11,345 nucleotides of DNA. It comes from SMWD01 sp051008895 (GTDB lineage Bacteria > Pseudomonadota > Gammaproteobacteria > Steroidobacterales > GCA-2729495). This document shows positions 1 to 5,868 of this stretch, piece after piece. The position numbers were made by a program, and so were the translations under genes. The notes below the pieces were generated by a model. The model saw nothing but the letters and a program-made list of their open reading frames with translations. It had not been told where the DNA came from and made no database searches. Location of the stretch: the NCBI GenBank assembly GCA_051008895.1, contig JBPCXI010000212.1, forward strand, positions 1 through 11,345, written 5' to 3'. The number at the start of each line of letters is the position of its first letter. The first letter of the stretch is position 1.

Positions 1-3
1 AAT

Positions 4-77
4 TGGAGGCTAGGGTCGGAATCGAACCGGCGTACACGGAGTTGCAGTCCGCTGCATAACCACTCTGCCACCTAGCC
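4..77 (-). tRNA. tRNA-Cys (GCA)
   Basis: The reverse complement folds as a complete tRNA with a 7-bp acceptor stem (GGCTAGG with CCTAGCC), discriminator U and a genomically encoded CCA at 4-6. The anticodon loop CTGCAAC carries the anticodon GCA (plus-strand 43-45), which reads Cys codons. The T arm contains GGTTCGATTCC. It lies 60 nt downstream of tRNA-Gly and is probably processed from the same transcript. The E. coli counterpart would be cysT, followed there by leuZ. Any third tRNA here would lie beyond the left edge of the window. Confidence 0.97.
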
Positions 78-137
78 GTAGCGGCCGGGAATCCGGGGTG
101 CGCCCGCGACCCACGATTGCCGAGACCGCGAAGAGAC

Positions 138-213
138 TGGAGCGGGCAACCAGGTTCGAACTGGCGACCTCAACCTTGGCAAGGTTGCGCTCTACCAACT
201 GAGCTATGCCCGC
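138..213 (-). tRNA. tRNA-Gly (GCC)
   Basis: On the minus strand this is a complete 76-nt tRNA: acceptor GCGGGCA pairs with TGCCCGC, the discriminator is U, and CCA is encoded at 138-140. The anticodon loop TTGCCAA gives the anticodon GCC (plus-strand 178-180). The T arm contains CCAGTTCGAACCTGG and the D loop AGCTCAGTTGGTAGAGC. It is the first tRNA of a Gly-Cys pair directly after pgsA, matching E. coli glyW-cysT. A strong promoter (256-283) and a leader hairpin (230-247) lie just upstream. Confidence 0.97.
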
Positions 214-229
214 TGCGGCGTCTCGGCAC

Positions 230-247
230 GGGCCGGAAAGCCGGCCC
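230..247. repeat. Perfect 7-bp inverted repeat in the tRNA leader
   Basis: Arms GGGCCGG (230-236) and CCGGCCC (241-247) are perfect complements with a 4-nt loop (CTTT in the minus-strand RNA). No U-run follows on the minus strand, so it is a poor intrinsic terminator for pgsA. If transcription starts about 7 nt after the predicted -10, near 249, this stem forms the 5' end of the tRNA precursor, 16 nt before mature tRNA-Gly. It could protect the leader or guide processing. Its role is inference. Confidence 0.6.
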
Positions 248-255
248 GGACGCGA

Positions 256-283
256 ATAATACGGCCTGACCGCCCTCTGTCAA
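256..283 (-). promoter_or_regulatory. Predicted sigma70 promoter of the tRNA-Gly/tRNA-Cys unit
   Basis: The minus strand has a perfect -35 TTGACA (283-278), a 16-bp spacer and -10 TATTAT (261-256), a 5/6 match to TATAAT. The -35 overlaps the pgsA stop codon (280-282), so the promoter is embedded in the end of the upstream gene. Downstream of the -10 the sequence is very GC-rich (CGCGTCCGGGCC). Such a discriminator is typical of stable-RNA promoters under stringent control. The control is inference; the elements are seen. Confidence 0.75.
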
Positions 284-855
284 GAAACCCTGTTGCTGTC
301 CACCATCGACGGCCAGGCGGCTCGCAGGTACGCGATCATGGACCAGAGCGTCAGGCCCGCTGCGATGATCAGCAGCGTCAGGCCGATCGTGTGGATCGGG
401 ATGCCCAGGAACGGATAGTGCCAGATCATCGCGCCGAGACCGACCATCTGCATGATCGTCTTGAGCTTGCCGAAGCCCGATACCGCCACCAGCTGGCGGG
501 CGCCGATTTCGGCCATCCATTCGCGCAACGCTGATATCGCGATTTCCCGGCCGATAATGATCGCCGCGATCGCCGCGACCAGGATGCGCGGATCCGCCTG
601 GACGATGATCACGAGCGTCGTCGTGCCCATCAGCTTGTCCGCGACCGGATCCAGGAACGCGCCGAAGTCGGACTGCAGGTTGTAGCGGCGCGCAACCCAG
701 CCGTCGAGCGCGTCCGTTATGCCCGCAAGCGTAAATATGAGGCAGGCCAGGGGACGCATGATCTCCGCCGGCGGCAGGTAGAACACGACGACGATCAGCG
801 GAATCGCCGCGATGCGCAGCAGTGTCAGGAAAGTAGCGAGATTGATGGCTTGCAT
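280..855 (-). CDS. pgsA: CDP-diacylglycerol--glycerol-3-phosphate 3-phosphatidyltransferase
   Basis: This 191-residue integral membrane enzyme makes phosphatidylglycerol phosphate from CDP-diacylglycerol and glycerol-3-phosphate, the committed step to phosphatidylglycerol and cardiolipin. The CDP-alcohol phosphotransferase signature is complete: D48, D51-G52, A55-R56, G65, D69 and D73, with the four aspartates binding metal. Hydrophobic segments lie at about 7-26, 35-47, 76-105 and 150-178. The N-terminus (MQAINLATFLTLLRI) is typical for PgsA, and the length is close to that of the E. coli protein, which supports this start despite only a weak GGGG ribosome-binding site. It follows uvrC after a 71-nt gap containing a hairpin and a possible promoter. 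Its last codons hold the tRNA promoter. The identification is secure from the motif plus the uvrC-pgsA-tRNA order. Confidence 0.96.
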   Translation of the reverse strand: MQAINLATFLTLLRIAAIPLIVVVFYLPPAEIMRPLACLIFTLAGITDALDGWVARRYNLQSDFGAFLDPVADKLMGTTTLVIIVQADPRILVAAIAAIIIGREIAISALREWMAEIGARQLVAVSGFGKLKTIMQMVGLGAMIWHYPFLGIPIHTIGLTLLIIAAGLTLWSMIAYLRAAWPSMVDSNRVS

Positions 856-892
856 GCCGGCCCCGTCGGCGTGGCGATTTACGATGTTCTAC

Positions 893-912
893 GGCGCGCA
901 TTTTAGCGCGCC
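893..912. repeat. Intercistronic inverted repeat between uvrC and pgsA
   Basis: Arms GGCGCGC (893-899) and GCGCGCC (906-912) are perfect 7-bp complements around a 6-nt loop that reads TAAAAT on the minus strand. No T-run follows, so it is unlikely to be an efficient intrinsic terminator. It could stabilise the uvrC 3' end in a uvrC-pgsA transcript, or it could be a coincidence of a GC-rich -10 region, because TAAAAT also resembles a -10 hexamer. Confidence 0.5.
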
Positions 913-930
913 TCGCCCGCGGTTACTCAA
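900..930 (-). promoter_or_regulatory. Possible pgsA promoter (TTGAGT-N19-TAAAAT)
   Basis: On the minus strand TTGAGT (930-925) is followed after 19 bp by TAAAAT (905-900), 44 nt before the pgsA start. The -10 matches 5/6, but the spacer is longer than ideal. An 11-base string, CGCGCTAAAAT, recurs upstream of fumC with a TTG-type -35 at the same 19-bp distance. That is the main reason to list it. The TAAAAT sits in a hairpin loop, so the two readings compete. Confidence 0.3.
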
Positions 931-2759
931 CCCCCGTGCAGGTGCTCGTAAATCCGCTGCGCCAGGGCGCGGCTGATCCCCCGCACCTTGGCCAGGTCGT
1001 CTACGCCCGACTTGCGTACGCCCTGCAAGCCGCCGAACTGTCGCAGCAGCGCCTTGCGCCGGCTGGGACCGAGTCCCGGTATCGACTCCAGCGTTGATGT
1101 CCGCCTGGCCTTGCCACGACGCTGCCGGTGCGCTGTGATCGCGAATCGATGCGCTTCGTCGCGGATTTGCTGGATCAGTCGCAAAGCCGCGGAATCTGCG
1201 CGCAGCGACATCGGGTCCGCCAGCTCCGGCAGGTAGATCTTCTCTCGGCCGGCCTTGCGCCCCTGTCCCTTCGCCACGCCGATCAGCAACACGTCCTCGA
1301 TGCCGAGATCGGCGAACACTTCCCGCGCCCTGGCCAGCTGCCCCCGACCGCCGTCGATCATCACGAGCCCCGGCAGCTGGGCTTCTTCCCGTCGCAGTCT
1401 CGAGTAGCGGCGCCGCACGGCTTGCTCGATCGCCGCATAGTCGTCACCGGCCTCGACGTCACGGATGTTGAAGCGCCGATACGCCGATTTCATCGGGCCG
1501 TCCGCACCGAATACGACACACGCCGCGACGGTCTCGTCCCCGCCGGTGTGACTGATATCGAAGCATTCGATCCGTTGCGGCGGATCCGCGAGGCCCAGTG
1601 CGTCCGCCAGTGCGCCGAGTTGCGCCTTGACGCTGGCACTTGCCGCGCGATGCGTCAGCAGCGCCTGGCCGGCATTGGTCGCAGCCAGCTCGAGCCATCG
1701 GCGGCGAGTGCCCCGAACGTTGTGCTTGATCGCAACTTTGTGGCCTATCCGTTCGCAGAACACCGCCGCGAGCAACTCCGGGTCTTCGACCGGCTGTGCG
1801 ACGATGATTTCCGGCGGCGGTGCGTGCACGAAGTAATGCTGCAGCAGAAAAGCCGACAGCACCTCGCCCGGCTCCGTGCCGGCCGCCGTTCGCGGGAAGA
1901 AGCTGCGCCCGCCGAGCATGCGTCCGCCGCGAATCATGATCGCGCCCACGCAATGCGTATTGCCTTCGCTGGCCACCGCGAGCACGTCGGCATCTTTCGT
2001 CCGGCTGCCCGACACGAATTGCCGCGCCTGCACGTCGCGGATAGCTTTGATCTGATCGCGATATTGCGCGGCGGTCTCGTAGCTCTGGTCTGTCGCAGCC
2101 TGGTCCATGCGGCGTTCCAGGTCCGCAAGCACGACGTCATTCTTGCCGTTCAGGAACCGGACTGCATTATCGACGTCGCTTTGGTACGCGGCCTCATCAA
2201 TCAGTCCCACGCACGGGGCCGTGCACCGTTTGATCTGGTACTGCAGGCACGGTCGGCTGCGATTCGCGAAGTACGAGTCCTGGCATTGCCGCACGCGAAA
2301 AAGTTTCTGCAGCTGCCCGAGCGTCTGTCGCACCGCGCCCGCCGACGGATACGGCCCGAAGTACCGCGTGCTCTTTTTCCTCGCGCCGCGGTGAAACTCG
2401 AACCGCGGAAAATCCTGCTCCGTCGTCACGCGAATGTACGGGTAGCTCTTATCGTCCCGCAGCAGCACGTTAAAGCGAGGCTTGTGCTCCTTGATCAGGT
2501 TGTACTCGAGCAGCAGCGCCTCGCGTTCCGTGCCGGTGACCGTGACCTCGACGCGCTCCGTCCGGTTCATCAGCGCCTGTGTTTTCGGATGATGCGCCTT
2601 GCTGCCGAAGTAAGTCGCCACGCGTTTCTTGAGATTGCGCGCCTTGCCGACGTACAACACGCCGCCTTCACCGTCGAGCATGCGATAGCACCCCGGACGC
2701 TGACTCAGCGTCGCGAGGAATTTCGGTGCGTCGAAGTCTGCGGGCATTGCGGATCGCAT
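927..2759 (-). CDS. uvrC: UvrABC excinuclease subunit C
   Basis: This 610-residue protein is the nuclease of bacterial nucleotide excision repair. It joins the UvrB-DNA complex and cuts on both sides of a lesion. Visible domains in order: GIY-YIG nuclease for the 3' cut (about 18-100, with GCY at 23-25 and LYVGKA at 35-40); a four-cysteine cluster (C159, C171, C179, C183) whose 12/8/4 spacing matches the 4Fe-4S ligands reported for E. coli UvrC; the UVR motif contacting UvrB (about 213-245); the RNase H-like nuclease for the 5' cut (ECFDISHTGG at 398-407, GDDY at 438-441, MIDGG at 467-471, DEAHRF at 534-539, probably D401, D440, D469 and H537); and C-terminal helix-hairpin-helix repeats (about 557-608). 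The start codon abuts the UDG stop (TGAATG). A second in-frame ATG four codons later could be used instead. Length equals the E. coli protein. Confidence 0.97.
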   Translation of the reverse strand: MRSAMPADFDAPKFLATLSQRPGCYRMLDGEGGVLYVGKARNLKKRVATYFGSKAHHPKTQALMNRTERVEVTVTGTEREALLLEYNLIKEHKPRFNVLLRDDKSYPYIRVTTEQDFPRFEFHRGARKKSTRYFGPYPSAGAVRQTLGQLQKLFRVRQCQDSYFANRSRPCLQYQIKRCTAPCVGLIDEAAYQSDVDNAVRFLNGKNDVVLADLERRMDQAATDQSYETAAQYRDQIKAIRDVQARQFVSGSRTKDADVLAVASEGNTHCVGAIMIRGGRMLGGRSFFPRTAAGTEPGEVLSAFLLQHYFVHAPPPEIIVAQPVEDPELLAAVFCERIGHKVAIKHNVRGTRRRWLELAATNAGQALLTHRAASASVKAQLGALADALGLADPPQRIECFDISHTGGDETVAACVVFGADGPMKSAYRRFNIRDVEAGDDYAAIEQAVRRRYSRLRREEAQLPGLVMIDGGRGQLARAREVFADLGIEDVLLIGVAKGQGRKAGREKIYLPELADPMSLRADSAALRLIQQIRDEAHRFAITAHRQRRGKARRTSTLESIPGLGPSRRKALLRQFGGLQGVRKSGVDDLAKVRGISRALAQRIYEHLHGG

Positions 2760-3440
2760 TCAGGCTTCGTTCGCGCGCAGCTCGGCGCGCGCGAGGCGAA
2801 AGACGTCACGGAACATGTCAGCGGTTAGTCGGCGAGTCTGCGTGTTGTAGCGACTACAATGATAAGAGTCGATAAGCTGCAGGCCCGGCCCGATTTCGTG
2901 GCGCGCGCCATGCGCAAATTTACGGCTCGACAACTTGAAACCGAGGGCGCGCAGTACCGCCCGATGAGCAATCGTGCCGAGAGCAACGACGATACCCGGC
3001 CGCGGCAATACCGCAAGCTCGTGCGCAAGGTACGGATTACACGCGTCCACTTCGCCGGTGACGGGTTTATTCTCCGGCGGCAGGCAGCGGACCGCGTTCG
3101 TGATTCGGCAACCGGGCAGCTCGAGACCGTCGTCGGCGGCTATGCTCTCGGGTCGCGTCGCAAAGCCGAACTCGTGCAGCGTCTGGTACAGCAGTATGCC
3201 GGCGAAGTCGCCGGTGAACGGCCGGCCCGTGGCGTTCGCGCCATGCATGCCCGGCGCGAGGCCGACGACGAGCAGGCGCGCGTCGACGTCGCCGAACGAG
3301 GCGACCGGTCGCGCGTGATAGTCGGGGTGCCGCTCACGCACCTGGTCGAGAAACGCGGCGAGCCGATCGCAGCGCCTGCAATTGATGTCGAACGGTTCGC
3401 CGGTGCCTTGCGCGTGCGATGTCGAATCAGTTTCCGGCAT
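2760..3440 (-). CDS. Family-5 (UDGb-type) uracil-DNA glycosylase
   Basis: This 226-residue protein is assigned to the iron-sulphur uracil-DNA glycosylases, which remove uracil and, in family 5, also hypoxanthine and related deaminated bases. Motif A is GLAPGMHGANATGRPFTGD (60-78). The family-5 form has A-P-G/A, without the acidic or Asn catalytic residue of families 1 and 4. The second motif is DSYHCSRYNTQTRRLT (191-206). Four cysteines, C21, C24, C119 (NAVRC) and C134 (DACNPYL), fit the 4Fe-4S ligand pattern of families 4 and 5. The start overlaps the DAHP synthase end by 14 nt in another frame, and the stop touches the uvrC start, so translation is probably coupled on both sides. No clear ribosome-binding site is visible, which fits coupling. 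In E. coli this slot before uvrC is held by uvrY. The exact base specificity cannot be read from sequence. Confidence 0.9.
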   Translation of the reverse strand: MPETDSTSHAQGTGEPFDINCRRCDRLAAFLDQVRERHPDYHARPVASFGDVDARLLVVGLAPGMHGANATGRPFTGDFAGILLYQTLHEFGFATRPESIAADDGLELPGCRITNAVRCLPPENKPVTGEVDACNPYLAHELAVLPRPGIVVALGTIAHRAVLRALGFKLSSRKFAHGARHEIGPGLQLIDSYHCSRYNTQTRRLTADMFRDVFRLARAELRANEA

Positions 3441-4791
3441 CGCCGATATGCCGGTTCGCGATCCGCAGCGCGACCTCCATCGCCTGCTCGTAATTCAGCC
3501 GTGGATCGACCTGGGTCAGGTATGCATGCTGCAGATCGGCCTCGGACAATCCACGCGCCCCGCCGATGCACTCGGTGACGTGTTCGCCGGTCAGCTCTAG
3601 GTGCACACCACCGAGCAGCGAATCCTTCGCTTCATGCACGCGGAATGCGGTTTCGAGTTCGGCGATGATGTTATCGACGCGTCGAGTCTTGTAACCGCCC
3701 GGCGTCGACTCCGTGTTGCCGTGCATCGGATCGCACATCCATAACACCGGCGTATCGAGCTGTTGCACGGTGTCGATCAACGCGGGCAGTTGTTCGGCAA
3801 TCTTCCCGGCGCCGAACCGGTGAATCAGAATCAGCCTGCCCCACTCGCGGTCGGGATTCAGCGCGCGCACGATACCGGCGAGATCGTCGGGTGCAAGTCC
3901 GGCACCGACTTTGACCCCGACCGGATTGCGAATGCCGCGGAAGTACTCGAGGTGGGCTCCGTCGAGTGCCGCCGTGCGCATGCCGATCCACGGGCAGTGC
4001 GTCGACAGGTTGTACCAGCAACCGCGGTGCTCGAGGAATCTCGTCTGCGCCTGCTCGTACAGCAAATGCAGACCTTCATGCGAGGTATAGAAGTCGACGC
4101 GTCGCGCTTCGGAGATCTGCGAACCGGTGATCGACTCGAAAAAATCGAGGCTGTCGGCGATTCGATCGACGAGCTGATGATACTGCGCGGCCGAGTCGGA
4201 ATGGCTGACAAACTTCAGGTCCCAGTTTTCCGGGTGATGCAGATCCGCGAATCCGCCGTCGATCAACGAGCGAATGAAGTTGAGTGTCATTGCCGCGCGC
4301 TCGTAACCGCGCAACATCAGTTCCGGATCGGGTTCGCGAGCGGCGGGCTCGAACTCGAGGCGATTGACGAGATCTCCCCGATAGCTCGGTAGCGATACGC
4401 CGTCGCGGGTTTCGGTGTCGGCGGAGCGCGGCTTCGCATACTGCCCGGCCATCCGACCGATGCGCACCACGGGCCGCTTCAATCCCGCCGTCATCACGAC
4501 GCTCATCTGCAACAGGATCTTGAGTTTGCGCACGATGTTGTCGGACGTGCATTCGTCGAAGTTCTCTGAGCAGTCGCCACCCTGGAGCACGAACGCCTGA
4601 CCGCGCTGCGCCGCGCCGATCTGTTCGCGCAACGATTCGATTTCCCAACTGGTGACGAGCGGCGGGTTCTGACTCAGGCGCTCAACGGTGCGCGCGACGG
4701 CCTGCGGATCCGCATAGGTTGGCTGTTGAATCGCTTTGCGGCCCTGCCAGCTGTCCGGCGACCAGTCGACTTTTTCTCGCGCGCTGCTCAT
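3427..4791 (-). CDS. Class II 3-deoxy-7-phosphoheptulonate (DAHP) synthase
   Basis: This 454-residue enzyme condenses phosphoenolpyruvate and erythrose 4-phosphate to DAHP, the first step of the shikimate pathway. It is the plant/actinobacterial-type class II enzyme, not the AroFGH type. Family motifs are LQGGDCSENF (69-78), RIGRMAGQYAKPRS (110-123), ENWDL (188-192), SHEGLHLLYEQ (237-247), GIRNPVGVKVG (286-296), DPMHGNT (354-360), GGVHLELTGEHVTECIGG (394-411) and DPRLNYEQA (429-437). The probable metal ligands C74, H357, E399 and D429 line up with C87, H369, E411 and D441 of the M. tuberculosis enzyme at a nearly constant offset. The start follows an AGGCGAG Shine-Dalgarno-like run (4794-4800). 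It sits 19 nt after the MBL gene and overlaps the UDG gene. Relative to the M. tuberculosis enzyme the N-terminus is only slightly shorter. Allosteric control cannot be judged from this sequence. Confidence 0.96.
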   Translation of the reverse strand: MSSAREKVDWSPDSWQGRKAIQQPTYADPQAVARTVERLSQNPPLVTSWEIESLREQIGAAQRGQAFVLQGGDCSENFDECTSDNIVRKLKILLQMSVVMTAGLKRPVVRIGRMAGQYAKPRSADTETRDGVSLPSYRGDLVNRLEFEPAAREPDPELMLRGYERAAMTLNFIRSLIDGGFADLHHPENWDLKFVSHSDSAAQYHQLVDRIADSLDFFESITGSQISEARRVDFYTSHEGLHLLYEQAQTRFLEHRGCWYNLSTHCPWIGMRTAALDGAHLEYFRGIRNPVGVKVGAGLAPDDLAGIVRALNPDREWGRLILIHRFGAGKIAEQLPALIDTVQQLDTPVLWMCDPMHGNTESTPGGYKTRRVDNIIAELETAFRVHEAKDSLLGGVHLELTGEHVTECIGGARGLSEADLQHAYLTQVDPRLNYEQAMEVALRIANRHIGDAGN

Positions 4792-4810
4792 GTCTCGCCT
4801 GTGATCCCGC

Positions 4811-5734
4811 TTAGTCCGAGCTGGACATTATGCCGTACACCAGTTTCACCCAGTCATCCGGCTTAATGAAACCCTGACCCCACTCGGCGTCGAATTCCGC
4901 GGTCGGCTTCTGCGCGAGGATGTCGTCGAAGCTCTCACCGGCGTCGATGCCGGCCTGAATCCGTTCGGCCACCGTGGCCAGCATGTCCCGGAATTTCTGC
5001 AGGCCCTGCTTGTCGGTCAGCGGACCGTGGCCCGGCATGATGGCCGTATTCGCATCAACTTTCGCGAGCACACTATCGACCGCCGCGATCATGCCATCGA
5101 CAGTCCCGCCACTCCCCTCGTCGATGTAGGGATAGAGGCCGTTGAAAAACGTATCGCCCATGTGCACGACATTGGCCTCTTCGAAGAACACGATGGAATC
5201 GCCGTCGGTGTGCGCCGGCGGGACATGCTCGACGCGAATCGTCTGCCCGTTAAGGTGCAACGTCACCCCCTGCGAGAACGTGACGACCGGCAGGGCCGCG
5301 GGTGGCGACGGCTCGACCGTCGCGTTGAAGAACTTCGAGAAATAACGGGAGTTCATGCGCACTCGCACGTTGTCGTGCGCGAGGATCATCGCGCCCGCAC
5401 CCGCCAGCGGCTCATTACCGCCGGTGTGATCGCCGTGCCAGTGAGTATTCAGCACCATCCTGACCGGCGCATCGGTAATACCGGCCACCGCGGCGACGAT
5501 CTTGGGCACCAGCGGCGCATATTGGTCGTCGATCAGCAATACGCCGTCGTCGCCGGCGCTCACGCCGATATTGCCGCCCCGACCGAGCAGCATGTAGATA
5601 CCGTCTGCAACCTTCACCGTCTCGATGTTGACGGCGGCCATGTCCTGGTCCTGCGCGCCAACGCCGGTCGCGGCAAGCGCGTACAGCAGTGCGCCGAGCA
5701 ACGCGCGGTGCAGGCTTCGCTGGCCATTGATCAT
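4811..5734 (-). CDS. Exported metallo-beta-lactamase-fold hydrolase
   Basis: A 307-residue MBL-fold protein with probable two-metal chemistry: HWHGDH gives H98, H100, D102 and H103; then H175 (PPAHTDGD), D194 (MGDTFF) and H236 (PGHGPL). I chose the start at 5734 because a GGAGGA Shine-Dalgarno sits 8 nt upstream (5743-5748) and the protein then begins with a signal peptide: a basic n-region, a hydrophobic stretch at about 10-22, and likely cleavage after GVGA near residue 27. The longer frame to 5815 would place 27 residues before this signal. The substrate is unknown. The sequence resembles general periplasmic MBL hydrolases, the broad class that includes SoxH- and quinoprotein-relay-type proteins, and nothing shows antibiotic hydrolysis. 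It is the first gene of the leftward operon, 19 nt before DAHP synthase and divergent from nfeD. A link to aromatic metabolism is only positional. Confidence 0.85.
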   Translation of the reverse strand: MINGQRSLHRALLGALLYALAATGVGAQDQDMAAVNIETVKVADGIYMLLGRGGNIGVSAGDDGVLLIDDQYAPLVPKIVAAVAGITDAPVRMVLNTHWHGDHTGGNEPLAGAGAMILAHDNVRVRMNSRYFSKFFNATVEPSPPAALPVVTFSQGVTLHLNGQTIRVEHVPPAHTDGDSIVFFEEANVVHMGDTFFNGLYPYIDEGSGGTVDGMIAAVDSVLAKVDANTAIMPGHGPLTDKQGLQKFRDMLATVAERIQAGIDAGESFDDILAQKPTAEFDAEWGQGFIKPDDWVKLVYGIMSSSD

Positions 5735-5748
5735 CAAATTTATCCTCC

Positions 5749-5764
5749 GCGCTCGTAAGAGCGC
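5749..5764. repeat. Inverted repeat next to the MBL ribosome-binding site
   Basis: GCGCTC (5749-5754) and GAGCGC (5759-5764) form a perfect 6-bp stem with a 4-nt loop, directly abutting the GGAGGA Shine-Dalgarno (5743-5748) of the MBL gene. Relative to the predicted -10 (5768-5773) the transcription start would fall near 5761, inside the repeat. It would then act as a DNA operator rather than a full RNA hairpin, unless a more distal promoter is used. Confidence 0.45.
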
Positions 5765-5767
5765 CCA

Positions 5768-5776
5768 ATTATGGCA
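5768..5776 (-). promoter_or_regulatory. Extended -10 promoter candidate for the MBL-DAHPS-UDG-uvrC operon
   Basis: The minus strand reads TGCCATAAT, i.e. the extended -10 TGn plus CATAAT (5/6 match to TATAAT). No good -35 lies at the standard distance, which an extended -10 can compensate for. It is 34 nt before the MBL start codon. It is the best candidate for the first promoter of the leftward operon. Confidence 0.45.
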
Positions 5777-5827
5777 GGTTTCACGGGCGAAACCGCCGGC
5801 CACCCGCCGCGGCACGCGATTGACTGC

Positions 5828-5836
5828 TGGTATGAT
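5828..5836 (+). promoter_or_regulatory. Extended -10 promoter candidate for nfeD-slipin
   Basis: TGGTATGAT combines the TGn extension with a 5/6 -10 hexamer (TATGAT at 5831-5836). No recognisable -35 sits 16-18 bp upstream. The predicted start near 5843 leaves a leader of about 26 nt before the nfeD ATG. The region between this and the opposite promoter is only about 50 bp, so both could respond to one regulator. Confidence 0.5.
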
Positions 5837-5868
5837 AGCGGGAGTAACGCTTCAGGGTTGAATGCCAG

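Noticed and set aside
10..198. Small minus-strand open frame over the tRNA genes
   Set aside because: It is a translation of tRNA-Gly and tRNA-Cys sequence, not a protein.
170..901. A 243-codon minus-strand frame overlapping pgsA
   Set aside because: It is out of frame with pgsA, extends into tRNA sequence, and is Arg/Gly/His-rich as expected for a shadow frame.
1128..2828. A 566-codon open frame on the plus strand opposite uvrC
   Set aside because: It is Arg/His/Leu/Ala-rich with no recognisable motif and lies exactly antisense to a full set of UvrC domains. Such long shadows are expected in GC-rich genes.
4811..5734. Beta-lactamase (antibiotic resistance) call for the MBL gene
   Set aside because: The metal motif defines only the fold, and no class B beta-lactamase signature beyond the generic ligands is visible.
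5735..5815. 27-codon extension of the MBL protein
   Set aside because: It would put a non-hydrophobic Arg-rich segment before a clear signal peptide and ignores the GGAGGA site 8 nt before 5734.
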